51,117 nucleotides of DNA from Deltaproteobacteria bacterium (lineage in GTDB: Bacteria > Desulfobacterota > BSN033 > UBA1163). How positions within the stretch are numbered: the stretch's first letter is position 1; every line of letters begins with the position of its first letter. Both the position numbers and the translations under genes were made by a program. Below are positions 8,761 through 18,109 of this stretch, piece after piece. The notes beneath the pieces were generated by a model, which was not told the DNA's origin, searched no databases, and saw only the letters and a list, made by a program, of their open reading frames with translations. The DNA is taken from contig VGSS01000005.1 in the NCBI GenBank assembly GCA_016874935.1, positions 1 to 51,117 on the forward strand. The letters are read 5' to 3'.

Positions 8761-9484
8761 AAGCCTGATCTCCTAAGTATACCTCAACAACTGTTTTGCT
8801 GGCGGTAATCTCCTGTGGCGTTCCTTCGGCAATTTTTTCACCGTGATGGAGCACAATAATTCGGTCACATATACTCATAATGGCTTTCATGACATGCTCG
8901 ATCATAAGTATGGTAATTCCTCTGTCCCGAATCCTGGTTACCAACTCCATAGCCTGGGCTGTCTCTGTAGGATTTAGACCCGCTATCAACTCATCGATCA
9001 ACAATAGGTCTGGTTGGGTTGCTAACGCTCTCGCCACTTCAAGTCGTTTCTGGTTGGCCAGGGTTAAGTCTTTAGCGGGGGTCGCTCTCATTGTTGACAA
9101 TCCGACAAACTCCAATGACTCCATCGCCTCTCTGGCGGCATCCGCTGACGACATACCGGTTGACGTCCCGAATAACGAGCCTAGCAATACATTCCCGAGA
9201 ACCGGGATGTTACCGAAAATCTTAACCGATTGAAAAGTCCTCGCCACGCCCGCTCTACAGACTTGATGGGGCTTTAAGCCGCTGATCTTTTCGCCTTTAA
9301 ATTTTATGACCCCTGAATTAAGAACAAGAGCGGCGGATATTAGATTGAACAGCGTTGTCTTACCCGCCCCATTGGGGCCAATCAGACCTACGATTTCCCC
9401 CTGATCCACATGGAAGCCGACATTTGATATTGCGGCTAACCCTCCAAAATACTTGGTCACTCCTTCACCTTCAAGTATTCGCAT
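8747..9484 (-). CDS. livG: LIV-type ABC transporter ATPase LivG
   Basis: A 245-residue ATPase with Walker A GPNGAGKTT, the long insertion typical of LivG before the signature, and Walker B LLLIDE. The signature region reads DLTLANQKRLEVARAL, so the LSGGQ core is degenerate. LivF keeps a canonical motif, so the dimer would have one non-standard ATP site. It overlaps livM at its start and livF at its end by 14 bases each. The IEHVMKAIM block is a normal LivG feature. Confidence 0.92.
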   Translation of the reverse strand: MRILEGEGVTKYFGGLAAISNVGFHVDQGEIVGLIGPNGAGKTTLFNLISAALVLNSGVIKFKGEKISGLKPHQVCRAGVARTFQSVKIFGNIPVLGNVLLGSLFGTSTGMSSADAAREAMESLEFVGLSTMRATPAKDLTLANQKRLEVARALATQPDLLLIDELIAGLNPTETAQAMELVTRIRDRGITILMIEHVMKAIMSICDRIIVLHHGEKIAEGTPQEITASKTVVEVYLGDQAYAGS

Positions 9485-10421
9485 GTTTTTCTGCTAAGTC
9501 TCCTTTCCGCCACTTTTGCAACAGACCTACCAGACCACCGGGGAGGTATAATATAACAACCACTAATATAATGCCGAATATCAACATATAGTAATATGGA
9601 AACCTTGTGATGAGCATTTCTTGTAAATAGGCAAAAATCACTGCGCCTATGATCGAACCATAAAACTGCCCCATGCCGCCAAAAATGGCCATTAAGACCG
9701 GCATAAAAGAAAAGAGCGGATTAAAGGCGATAAAGGGGTCAATATAGGTCCATCTTGTCGCCATAATGGCTCCTGCGGCCCCTGCGAATAAGGCGCTGAC
9801 GGCAAAGATGATTGTCTTTAAAACAGTTACATTGATACCCGTATGAGCGGAGGCTTCCTCGTCTTCGCCGATACTCTGCAAAGCTAACCCGTATTTAGAA
9901 CGGCTAATAAAGTAAGCGGTAAGTATGGTTGCCGCTAAAATGGCAAACATGACGTAATAAATAGTGGCATTATTTATGACGATAACGAATCTTCCACGCG
10001 TGTGCGTAATATTGACTTCATACCACAGGAGAAGTTGCTGGATGAGCAAAACGAGCCCAAAAGTAAACATGGAAAAATAGATGCCCCTCAGTCTCAGAGT
10101 CAAAGCGCCCACGAAAAGGGCAAGACAAAAACTGGTAAGAGCGCCGAAACAGATCACGATAGGCAAGGGGAATGTTTTCCCCAGTATCGCTGAAGTATAT
10201 ATGCCAACGCCAAAAAATGCCGCCGACGCCAATGAAATGTAACCTGTAGGACCGGAAAAAATAACCCAACTCACCGTCAGGACGATATGCATGAAGATGG
10301 CAGTCACTAATATGACACTATAAACCGAGCCGTAGAGGGGCAAAAACGCAAATAAGATAAAGAGCAGGAAAAGCAATCCCAGAAATAATGGCTTCTTTGA
10401 AAGAACGGTTGTCTTATCCAT
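9471..10421 (-). CDS. livM: LIV-type ABC transporter permease LivM
   Basis: A 316-residue, very hydrophobic protein with about eight to ten membrane segments. It carries the LivM loop GEDEEASAHTGINV, the EAA-like cytoplasmic loop that docks on the ATPase, followed by AGAAGAIMATRWTYIDP. It pairs with LivH to form the membrane channel. Its start lies 4 bases after livH ends, and its last 14 bases overlap livG. Confidence 0.93.
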   Translation of the reverse strand: MDKTTVLSKKPLFLGLLFLLFILFAFLPLYGSVYSVILVTAIFMHIVLTVSWVIFSGPTGYISLASAAFFGVGIYTSAILGKTFPLPIVICFGALTSFCLALFVGALTLRLRGIYFSMFTFGLVLLIQQLLLWYEVNITHTRGRFVIVINNATIYYVMFAILAATILTAYFISRSKYGLALQSIGEDEEASAHTGINVTVLKTIIFAVSALFAGAAGAIMATRWTYIDPFIAFNPLFSFMPVLMAIFGGMGQFYGSIIGAVIFAYLQEMLITRFPYYYMLIFGIILVVVILYLPGGLVGLLQKWRKGDLAEKHANT

Positions 10422-10425
10422 TTCT

Positions 10426-11304
10426 CTATTTCCCCAAAATGCCTGTTGGCCTTACCAGGAGCAGAAGCATAAAGAGCACATAATAGGCGGCCAGGGATAG
10501 GCCTGGTTCGAGATAGGTGACGATGCTGCCGATGAGACCCAATATAAACCCCCCGATAAAACTGCCCGGGATGCTGCCCAGTCCACCCAAGACAACCACG
10601 ATGATGGTAATGATGGTATACTCAAGGCCCATCGTCGTATTCACAGGATAGCATATGCTTATCAGTAAACCGGCAAAACCGGCCATCATAGCGCCAAGGC
10701 CAAAGCATAAGGCCAGCACCTGGTTGATGTTGACGCCCATGAGTCCGGCGGTTGCCGGGTCTTGAGCAGCCGCCCTGATCGCTTTTCCAAGACGGGTACG
10801 AACCAGAAAGAAATAAAAGACTAAACCTAAAAATACAGCAAACGCAAGAGCTACCAGGCGGTTGGCTGCAAATAGCGCCCCTCCCACATTGACTGGAAAA
10901 GCCAAATAAGTATACCCTTTGATCCCGCTCCCCCACGCTATTAAAGCTATACTTTGAATGATGAACAGGAGGCCAAAAGAGGCCAGCATAGAACTGCCCT
11001 CATAGGCGCCTATGGATGCTGAGGAGGTTCTAAGGCGCGTGAACACAGTTCTATAAAGTAAAAACCCTATGATGAATGTAACAGGCCCGCAAATAGCGAG
11101 AGAGACCAGGGGGTTAACCCCAAATCCAAACAGAAACCAGGCGCCTAAAGCCCCAAGCATAATAAACTCGCCGTGAGATATGTTCAGCACACGAGCCACA
11201 CCGTACTGTAAACTGAGCCCCATGGCGATCAGGGCATAAAGGCCGCCCAGCAGTAAACCGGCAATCACTATATCGAGGATTTCTACAATCATGATTTTAT
11301 CCAA
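10426..11304 (-). CDS. livH: LIV-type ABC transporter permease LivH
   Basis: A 292-residue integral membrane permease. Family marks are the N-terminal GLLLGGLYALIAMGLSLQYG, the ISHGEFIMLGA segment and the coupling loop AAAQDPATAGLMGVN. It forms the inner-membrane channel with LivM. Its start lies about 135 bases downstream of the binding-protein gene, behind a large hairpin at 11320-11409. That hairpin probably lowers permease expression relative to the binding protein. Confidence 0.93.
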   Translation of the reverse strand: MDKIMIVEILDIVIAGLLLGGLYALIAMGLSLQYGVARVLNISHGEFIMLGALGAWFLFGFGVNPLVSLAICGPVTFIIGFLLYRTVFTRLRTSSASIGAYEGSSMLASFGLLFIIQSIALIAWGSGIKGYTYLAFPVNVGGALFAANRLVALAFAVFLGLVFYFFLVRTRLGKAIRAAAQDPATAGLMGVNINQVLALCFGLGAMMAGFAGLLISICYPVNTTMGLEYTIITIIVVVLGGLGSIPGSFIGGFILGLIGSIVTYLEPGLSLAAYYVLFMLLLLVRPTGILGK

Positions 11305-11319
11305 CCATATTTAAAAATT

Positions 11320-11409
11320 CCCCCTTACCCTTCCCCTCTCTCTTTAGGCCTCCTTGCGCGAAGTCCCGCCCTGCGGGACGAAGGCAGGGGAGAGTGAAGG
11401 GCAAAGGGG
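11320..11409 (-). terminator. Large intercistronic hairpin between binding protein and livH
   Basis: A perfect inner stem GTCCCGC/GCGGGAC (11363-11369 with 11373-11379, loop of 3) sits inside an imperfect outer stem made of CCCCTTACCCTTC and GAAGGGCAAAGGGG. No long U tract follows on the minus strand. Partial termination or mRNA stabilisation of the binding-protein message is more likely than a full stop. It could also be a REP-like element. Confidence 0.5.
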
Positions 11410-11440
11410 AACATAATAATTAGAAATGACACTTTATTCT

Positions 11441-12694
11441 TTACTTTTTTGCCGGAGCAGGAACTGGCCACTTTGGCTTGGGATATACAAATGGTGCGGT
11501 AACTTTAGTGTTAGGCCATTTGCCTCCCCCAACAGTTTCAAACAATCCCTTTTGCCATTGACCAATCTCCCCTGTATGAGATTCTTTTGCCATAAGTCCG
11601 CCCTTAAAGCTCGTCGGTCCCAGCACAGTGTTAAACGTCTCAGCAACCATTACATCTTTTATCTTTTTCTGATCAAGGGTTCCCGCCTTCTCGATAGCCT
11701 GCTTCCAAAATTCATATCCGGCCCAATAGAGAGGATGTCCCCACCAATCGTTTGCTGCTTCGGGCTTGTTTTTATATAGCTTATCAAATAGCTCCTTCAT
11801 TGCGGGAGAGGTCTTACGGTTCGCCATAGAAAAACCTGAGACTCCCTCCGTCGCCGGACCAAATATTGCATGATAGAATCCGAAATTGACTCCGGGGCCG
11901 CCTAAGAAAGCCTTCGGGTTATAACCAATCTCCATGCTTTGCTTAGTAGCCAGTATGACTGCATCGGGATAAGCAAGAACCATTAAGGCATCGGCCTTAG
12001 TTTTCTGAGCCTCCTTCAATATGGTCGACAAGTCTTTAATGTCAGGTGGTACGCTCTTAATCCCAACGATATTAATTCCCCTCTTTGGAAGCTCTATGCT
12101 TGACACACCGGCATACTCGATGCCGAAGAGATCGGCCATAGAGATGATATATGCTGTCTTCGCGCCCTTTTCGGCAAGAAGGTCAGCCCAAACCGGTATC
12201 TGGTACCAGTCGGAAAAACTCAAGCTGATAAAAAGATAGGGCAGACTTTGGAGCATCGGTGTGATCGACGTAGCCCCCCCCTCGGCTGTCAACAGGATGT
12301 AACTGTATTTATTGGCTATAGGCGCTTGAGCAAAAATATTGTGGGTGCCGCAGGCGGGCCACAGAAAGTCAACCTTGTCCTCCAAAATCAATTTCTCCGT
12401 CAGCCTCGTCATTGTGCCCGTATCGCTCTTATCATCATATACCTTTAATTCGATGGGTAATTTCTTGTTGAACTCCTTTACAAAGATTCCGCCCTGGGCG
12501 TTGACCTCAGCAACGAATGTCTCATAGACCGGCCTGAAGGCCGAGTCACCGATCTTAGCCATCGGGCCCGAGAGAGGTCTTGACATGCCAACAACAATTT
12601 TATCTTTTGCTGGCGCCGTGGTAACTGTAGCAGAAAACAAGAACATGAGAACAAAAATCGCCATCAATAATGGAAGAAACACTTTCTTTTTCAT
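11441..12694 (-). CDS. LIV-type periplasmic substrate-binding protein
   Basis: A 417-residue binding protein of the type 1 periplasmic fold. Residues 1-29 form a signal peptide (KKK, hydrophobic stretch, then TTAPAKD). The mature part begins with KIVVGMSRPLSGPMAKIGDS, the usual first strand and ligand loop of LivK-like receptors. It would capture the ligand in the periplasm and deliver it to LivHM. AGAGGAGG precedes the ATG. As first gene of the transporter block, about 200 bases downstream of the alcohol dehydrogenase, it may have its own promoter. Ligand specificity cannot be read; neighbours suggest an aromatic or methylated acid. Confidence 0.9.
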   Translation of the reverse strand: MKKKVFLPLLMAIFVLMFLFSATVTTAPAKDKIVVGMSRPLSGPMAKIGDSAFRPVYETFVAEVNAQGGIFVKEFNKKLPIELKVYDDKSDTGTMTRLTEKLILEDKVDFLWPACGTHNIFAQAPIANKYSYILLTAEGGATSITPMLQSLPYLFISLSFSDWYQIPVWADLLAEKGAKTAYIISMADLFGIEYAGVSSIELPKRGINIVGIKSVPPDIKDLSTILKEAQKTKADALMVLAYPDAVILATKQSMEIGYNPKAFLGGPGVNFGFYHAIFGPATEGVSGFSMANRKTSPAMKELFDKLYKNKPEAANDWWGHPLYWAGYEFWKQAIEKAGTLDQKKIKDVMVAETFNTVLGPTSFKGGLMAKESHTGEIGQWQKGLFETVGGGKWPNTKVTAPFVYPKPKWPVPAPAKK

Positions 12695-12894
12695 GGAATA
12701 CCTCCTCTTTTTTTCATGTCGGTTCTGTCAAAATTGTTCGACACAAATCTACCGTGAAGTCTTTAAGTAATCCTTCATTCCTTCTCCCCACGTTCATCCC
12801 ACAACTTCCAAGATTATTAGCTATCATCACCCCCTCTCCTTGCCCATCATTTCACCCATAAACTGTTAGTCCCTACATTCCTGTCGCCTCTAAC

Positions 12895-14004
12895 TTAAGG
12901 ACGCAGAACCGGTTTGATCACTTTACCCTTTTCCATATCTCCCACCGCCTTGTTTATTTCGTCGAATGGATAGAAGGTAATCATTTGATCGAAAGGAAAC
13001 CGCCCCTGGCGATACAATTCAATGAGTACGGGGATAAACACATCCGGAACTGAATCGCCTGCAATGATCCCTTTCACCGTCCGGCCGTTCAGAAGTTTTT
13101 CCATATCCAACGCAACCTCAGTGCCCGGCGCTACAACCCCAAGCAGTCCGCAAACCCCACAGCGGGGTCCCCCGCGAATCAGGGAATCCACGGCCTGTCG
13201 TAACACCCTGGGATTGCCGACACACTCCAAGGTGAAATCTGCCCCCTCGCCGGTGATCTCCTGGATGGCCAAAACTGGATCCACTTTGTTAGAATTAATA
13301 ATGTGGTTGGCGCCGAATTTCTTAGCCATCTCAAGGCGGTCTGAATTGATATCTACAGCAATAATAGTGGTGCAACCGCATACGATCGCTGCAAGGAGTG
13401 CGCTCATCCCCACCGGACCAACACCGAATATTGCGATGGAAGAACCGGCCTTGGGGTGAAGCGAGATCATGACCGCGCCTGCGCCGGTCCGGATGCCGCA
13501 GCCCATGGGGCCAAGAATCTCGAGTGGGACATCTTCTCTCACCTTGACGACGTTCCGTTCGCTGACCAGCACAAAATTGGCAAAGGATGATTGGCCTAAA
13601 AAGGAGCTGTGGATGATTTGATTGCCCTTTCGCAAGGTCGTTGAACCGTCCATACGAGCGCCACCGAAATTGAGAGGGAAAAAATTCGCGCAATAGGGAT
13701 CATTCCCCGACCTACATGAGATACATTCCCCACAGGATTCCCAGCCCAATACCACGTGATCGCCCGGTTTGACCTTCCTCACCTGTTTTCCCACCTTTTC
13801 AACAACGCCCGCCCCTTCATGTCCGAAGACGCTGGGCGGCGGTGGGATCGGTAAATGCCCGTCCCGGGCGCCCAGATCCGTGCCGCAAATCCCAGAACCT
13901 ACAATACGGACCAACACCTCATCATCTCTTGGCTCATCGAGTTCTATATCTTCAATTTTAAAGGGACCTGATTTCTCGTGCACCACAGCGGCCTTGATTT
14001 TCAT
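12895..14004 (-). CDS. Zinc-dependent medium-chain alcohol dehydrogenase
   Basis: A 369-residue MDR-family dehydrogenase. Catalytic zinc ligands are visible as Cys40 (GSGICGTD) and His62-Glu63 (FGHEGAG). The structural zinc lobe is complete, with Cys91, 94, 97 and 105. The Rossmann motif FGVGPVG and following AVDIN point to NAD. The sequence has the flavour of aryl- or allyl-alcohol dehydrogenases. It lies 18 bases after the aldehyde:ferredoxin oxidoreductase gene, so the pair could oxidise an alcohol through its aldehyde to the acid, or run in reverse. AAAGGAGGT precedes the start. Confidence 0.9.
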   Translation of the reverse strand: MKIKAAVVHEKSGPFKIEDIELDEPRDDEVLVRIVGSGICGTDLGARDGHLPIPPPPSVFGHEGAGVVEKVGKQVRKVKPGDHVVLGWESCGECISCRSGNDPYCANFFPLNFGGARMDGSTTLRKGNQIIHSSFLGQSSFANFVLVSERNVVKVREDVPLEILGPMGCGIRTGAGAVMISLHPKAGSSIAIFGVGPVGMSALLAAIVCGCTTIIAVDINSDRLEMAKKFGANHIINSNKVDPVLAIQEITGEGADFTLECVGNPRVLRQAVDSLIRGGPRCGVCGLLGVVAPGTEVALDMEKLLNGRTVKGIIAGDSVPDVFIPVLIELYRQGRFPFDQMITFYPFDEINKAVGDMEKGKVIKPVLRP

Positions 14005-14022
14005 TTTGGACCTCCTTTGAAA

Positions 14023-15729
14023 CTAAAATTTATTAACGCTATCTATCTCTTCCTCCGGAACATCAAAAATATTTCCGCTCGGTGGAAGTTTTTCCTCCAC
14101 GAAAAATTTTGGCAACCGATCATCCTTCTCCGTAAAACCGGCGGCGTTATTGAACTTCCTTTCGGCTTTCAGCACGGGGGTTCCTAAATTGACTAAATAA
14201 TCCTCATTTAGAGATTCGCCGATAAATGCTGAAACACACGATATGAGAGTGGATTGCGGGACCGGATCAAGAAGCGGCATACCGGCCATCATGCAAAGAC
14301 CCAGAGTGTCGGCTGCGGCCATGAAGGACTGCATGAACTGTGAGGGACCTCCTTGTCCGGTAGGAGCCCCGGGGTTATATGAAGGGTTCCCAGGATTGGG
14401 CAGAACGAGACCTGCAGTGTGGTCTGCCCCCATCGGCGAGGTGGCATAGGTTACCCCTACGCCTTTCAGTCCCCTCGGGTCATACGCTGACAGACACTGA
14501 CCCTTCACATGTGGAATCCTTTTCACCCCTAACTTCTCCCCTGTGTATCTGCACCCGTTGCCAATCATGATTCCACGATCCGTCTTTCCTATCTCTTTGA
14601 CAAGACTGAGTGCAGCTTTTCCATCTCCCCATGCGAGCTGTCCTGCCTCCATGGCCACTGCAATCGCCCCTCCGATGTCCATCGTATCCACTCCGACATC
14701 ATTGCAAACCCGATTCATATGCGCAATGGTATCGAGATCGTCAATCATACAGTTTGAGCCCATTAACCCGATCGTTTCATACTCAATGCCGGAAACGATC
14801 ACCTTCCCTTTTTCATCTGTATAGACATTGGAACAACTGATAATACACCCCTCCATGCAACGATGACTCGGTTGAGCATTGGGCCGTTTCTTCATCAACT
14901 CTATCATGTATTCGCCAGAGACCTTCTCAGCGCCCTCAAACTGCCCGAGGGAGTAGTTTTTGGTCGGGAAACAACCAAAGGAATTGATCATCATCACCAA
15001 CACAGGGGTCCCTATATCTCTCATTCCCGGTCCCAAGGGATCCGCCAGAATGGCCTTGGAGAGTGCGGCAACGGCTTCTTTGAATTTGGCCTTATCCTTT
15101 GCCTCGACAGGATGACACCCGGTATCATCGATGATAACAGCTTTAAGATTTTTTGAACCCATCACGGCGCCCAGCCCGCCTCTCGCAGCCACCCGGATAT
15201 GAAAATCAGGCGTCGTCACCGTTACCGATGCAGCCTTCAATTTCATCTCGCCGGCCGGCCCTATTGAAATGATCGAGATTTTATTCCCATGCTCCTTCTT
15301 CATTCGTTCAATCAGCTCATAATTTCCAACTCCCTTTAGAGAAGAAGCAGGACTGAAGGTCGCTCCGCTCTGATCGACCTTCAGCATCGTGAGTTCTTTT
15401 GCACAGCCTTCAATAATGACAGCCTGAAACCCTAGCCTTGCTAATTTCTGGGCAACTGATCCTCCTGCATTGGCTTCCTTGATGCCGTTGGTCAACGGGC
15501 TTTTGGCTCCCACGGAGAGTCTGCCGGTATTTGGAGTTGCAGTTCCTGCAAGAATTCCTGCGGAAAAAATCAATTTGTTTTCCGGACCAAGAGGGTCGGC
15601 CTTAGGAGGCACTTCTCTTCCAATGATATTAGAGGACAATCCCCGGCCCCCCAATCCCTGATACTCTGTGGGCATCTCTTCTACTTTAAACTTCAACTCG
15701 GATAGATTAACCCGCATAATCTTTCCCAT
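14023..15729 (-). CDS. Aldehyde:ferredoxin oxidoreductase (AOR 1)
   Basis: A 568-residue member of the tungsten/molybdenum AOR family, shorter than the usual 600-640 residues. The N-terminal domain has the pterin-binding pattern (GGRGLSSNI, AGTATPNTGRLSVGAKSPLT, GGLGAVMGSKNLKAV). Fe-S ligands are Cys291, 295 and 299 in a CX3CX3C spacing, as in one AOR subfamily, instead of CX2CX3C. It should oxidise an aldehyde to a carboxylate with ferredoxin as acceptor, or reduce an acid. AAAGGAGGT lies before the ATG, and a sigma-54 promoter lies about 45 bases upstream (15771-15786). It heads the minus-strand cluster. Confidence 0.9.
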   Translation of the reverse strand: MGKIMRVNLSELKFKVEEMPTEYQGLGGRGLSSNIIGREVPPKADPLGPENKLIFSAGILAGTATPNTGRLSVGAKSPLTNGIKEANAGGSVAQKLARLGFQAVIIEGCAKELTMLKVDQSGATFSPASSLKGVGNYELIERMKKEHGNKISIISIGPAGEMKLKAASVTVTTPDFHIRVAARGGLGAVMGSKNLKAVIIDDTGCHPVEAKDKAKFKEAVAALSKAILADPLGPGMRDIGTPVLVMMINSFGCFPTKNYSLGQFEGAEKVSGEYMIELMKKRPNAQPSHRCMEGCIISCSNVYTDEKGKVIVSGIEYETIGLMGSNCMIDDLDTIAHMNRVCNDVGVDTMDIGGAIAVAMEAGQLAWGDGKAALSLVKEIGKTDRGIMIGNGCRYTGEKLGVKRIPHVKGQCLSAYDPRGLKGVGVTYATSPMGADHTAGLVLPNPGNPSYNPGAPTGQGGPSQFMQSFMAAADTLGLCMMAGMPLLDPVPQSTLISCVSAFIGESLNEDYLVNLGTPVLKAERKFNNAAGFTEKDDRLPKFFVEEKLPPSGNIFDVPEEEIDSVNKF

Positions 15730-15770
15730 GGTTTGTACCTCCTTTGTTATAATGGGATCTTCTTTTTTAC

Positions 15771-15786
15771 AGCAAGATAAGTGCCA
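15771..15786 (-). promoter_or_regulatory. Sigma-54 (-24/-12) promoter
   Basis: On the minus strand the sequence reads TGGCAC, five bases, TTGCT. This keeps the invariant GG and GC at the correct ten-base separation and nearly the whole consensus. The predicted start at about 15760 gives a 5' leader of about 30 bases that includes the AAAGGAGGT ribosome site of AOR 1. The neighbouring gene encodes a sigma-54 activator, so this is probably its target. Confidence 0.85.
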
Positions 15787-15809
15787 AAGAAAGTCGTTTT
15801 TATTCCTTG

Positions 15810-15853
15810 ACTCAACTATCCGATATTAATGAAAAATAAAAAATTGGTTGAGT
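15810..15853. promoter_or_regulatory. Candidate upstream activator site
   Basis: ACTCAAC at 15810-15816 and GTTGAGT at 15847-15853 form a 7-bp inverted repeat. It lies 25-70 bases upstream of the sigma-54 promoter, in an AT-rich stretch between the activator gene and its presumed target. Activators of this class bind dyads upstream of -24. The spacing of the half-sites is wider than usual, so the call is tentative. Confidence 0.3.
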
Positions 15854-15990
15854 TTTTAGGTGAAAGTCTACCCTATATTTTACCAAATTGAGAAAACCCT
15901 TTTTTCATTTTGATAAAATTCAGGTCTCTATTTATGAAGGATATGAAATGCAAGAAAGGAATTGAACCATCTTAAAAAATTAAATAAGAT

Positions 15991-17955
15991 TTAATCGTTT
16001 GGGAGCAGTGAGTCGAACTTTTTCATCTTTCTATAAAAAGTACTCTTGGGAATACCCAATGAATGGGCCGCTTCCCTCACATTGCCAAACCGGTTCAGCG
16101 ACTCGATCATCAGGTCTTCAGTGATACCATTGATCGTTTTTCCCACAATATCCTTTTTTTTCGATTCGAAGGACACGATGTATCCCAAATCATTCAAATT
16201 GATCACTTCCCCCGTGCAGAAATTGAAAGCGCTCTCTATGCAATTTCTCAATTCACGCACATTTCCAGGCCAGGGATATTGACACATCGCCTCTAACGCT
16301 TCAGGGGTCACTCCCCGTATGGAACGGTTGAATTTAAGGTTCATCTCACTAATAAAATAATCCACCAAAGACAGGATATCTTCTTTTCTCTCTCGAAGAC
16401 TGGGAATACTGAGTCTCACAACATTGAGCCTATAAAAAAGTGCTGGGATAAAAAGGCCTTTCTCGATTTTCTCCTCGAGATTTGTTGAGCTTGCAACAAT
16501 AATACGAATATTCAGAGGGATGGCATATTTTCCGCCAATTCTTGTGATCTGCCGATCTTCGATGACTCTTAAGATCTTCGTTTGTGCCGACAAGTCCATT
16601 GTATGAATCTCATCCAGAAAGATCGTTCCCCCGTTTGCCAATTCAAACTTGCCGGAATTGCCATCTTGGAGTGCACCAGTATAAGCCCCTTTTTCATAGC
16701 CGAATAGTTCGCTTTCAATCAACTCGGAAGGGATGGCGGCACAATTAAGTGCCACAAAAGGCCCTCTGCAATACGAGCTTTCATCGTGAATCGCATGGGC
16801 AAACAGCTCTTTTCCCGTACCGGTTTCCCCTTCAAGCAGGATAATTGATCCCCCCTTGGCAGCCTTCTTAGCTTTTTCAATGATGTTCAACATCTTAGCG
16901 CTTTTCCCAATGATCCCTCCGAAGGTGTATCGAGCTCTATAGGGGACTCCTCCGGGGATCACCTTTGGAGACTTTTCCCTCTCCAACTTAAGCAAAAAGG
17001 CAACCTCATTTCCAAATCGATCGAAAATAGGTATTGACTCGGTTGAATACAATCCTGACGCTCTGCCCCTAAAAGGTTTACCTCCACCAAAGTTTTTGAA
17101 AGAAAATTCACTATCCCACTGATCGCCTAATATGAAACGGATGTTTTTGCTCTTGACGTGCTCAGGATTTACATTAAAAGCCTCTTGAGCGTTTCTGTTG
17201 AGATCAATGATCCGACCTCCCCTATCTATCAGTATGAGGGGGTTACGCGAATAGTCAAAGGTAGAGCGATAATAGCAATGAAAGAGATCCAGTTGTTCTA
17301 ACTTCTTTTTTAAGGAAAGCTCGAACTGGATTGAATTGGCGGTGCTTAACAAAACAGGAATGAGTTGCTTCAGTTTTTCTCCATCCTCTACGGGGACGGT
17401 GAAATCCAGACAGCCCAAAAGATTCTGCTCTAAGTCAAATATGGGTGTTGCGATACAACTGGCCCAGTGAATTTCCCGAATATAATGTTCTTCGGCATGA
17501 ACTGTGGCAAATCGCTTTTCTTCAAGGCATATACCAGGGGCAGTGGTGCCTATAATCTCTTCTTTGATGGAGCTACCGACGATTTCCGTTTGCTGGTTCT
17601 TTCTTATCCGATCTAACACTCGATCATGGCCTGTGATGGATAGGATGTATCCGTCTCTGTCGGAAAAAAAGATGGCAAGAGGAAGGAAGGAAAAGTATTT
17701 TTCGACATTCTTATAATGCGCCAGGAGGAGTTGATGTAGATCAACATTCCCATCAATTCGTTTGCGAATAGAATTTTGGTCTATCCGCATAATATCTCTA
17801 TCTTTTTCTGGATCTACATTGGCTTCTCGGCAACGTTCCCAGGATTGCCTGACGTGTATCGGTACACAACTCATATCTCCTTTCAAAACAAATCTGTTCC
17901 ACACATCATAAAATGGAGTTCTCTGTGTCAGTTCTTTTAACATAATACAAACCAC
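15991..17955 (-). CDS. Sigma-54-dependent activator (GAF-PAS-AAA-Fis HTH)
   Basis: A 654-residue enhancer-binding protein of AcoR-like layout. A GAF-type sensor spans about residues 70-210, a PAS domain about 235-340 (IDRGGRIIDLNRNAQEAF), and the AAA+ domain about 345-580. The AAA+ part has Walker A GETGTGKE, the sigma-54 contact loop GAYTGA (Tyr in place of the common Phe), and Walker B TIFLDEI. A Fis-type helix-turn-helix ends the protein (GNVREAAHSLGIPKSTFYRK). The sensor probably binds a small molecule, perhaps the alcohol or aldehyde handled by the genes downstream. A near-perfect sigma-54 promoter lies just after the gene, before AOR 1. Confidence 0.93.
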   Translation of the reverse strand: MVCIMLKELTQRTPFYDVWNRFVLKGDMSCVPIHVRQSWERCREANVDPEKDRDIMRIDQNSIRKRIDGNVDLHQLLLAHYKNVEKYFSFLPLAIFFSDRDGYILSITGHDRVLDRIRKNQQTEIVGSSIKEEIIGTTAPGICLEEKRFATVHAEEHYIREIHWASCIATPIFDLEQNLLGCLDFTVPVEDGEKLKQLIPVLLSTANSIQFELSLKKKLEQLDLFHCYYRSTFDYSRNPLILIDRGGRIIDLNRNAQEAFNVNPEHVKSKNIRFILGDQWDSEFSFKNFGGGKPFRGRASGLYSTESIPIFDRFGNEVAFLLKLEREKSPKVIPGGVPYRARYTFGGIIGKSAKMLNIIEKAKKAAKGGSIILLEGETGTGKELFAHAIHDESSYCRGPFVALNCAAIPSELIESELFGYEKGAYTGALQDGNSGKFELANGGTIFLDEIHTMDLSAQTKILRVIEDRQITRIGGKYAIPLNIRIIVASSTNLEEKIEKGLFIPALFYRLNVVRLSIPSLRERKEDILSLVDYFISEMNLKFNRSIRGVTPEALEAMCQYPWPGNVRELRNCIESAFNFCTGEVINLNDLGYIVSFESKKKDIVGKTINGITEDLMIESLNRFGNVREAAHSLGIPKSTFYRKMKKFDSLLPND

Positions 17956-18028
17956 TTTGGCCGTTTTTTAAAGACTAAAGGAGTATGTCCTTGGTGTCTT
18001 TTTCTCATACTTAATCAGTGGTATAACC

Positions 18029-18055
18029 ATTATCAAAGTAAAATATTTTTGTCAA
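18029..18055 (-). promoter_or_regulatory. Possible sigma-70 promoter of the activator gene
   Basis: On the minus strand TTGACA (18055-18050) is followed after 15 bases by GATAAT (18034-18029), about 75 bases upstream of the activator start codon. The -35 is perfect and the -10 matches at five of six positions, but the 15-base spacer is short. The surrounding DNA is AT-rich. Confidence 0.35.
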
Positions 18056-18109
18056 ATGGAATATTGCAGGAATTCCAGTTTTATTATATTTTTACGGCCA
18101 TAAAACACT

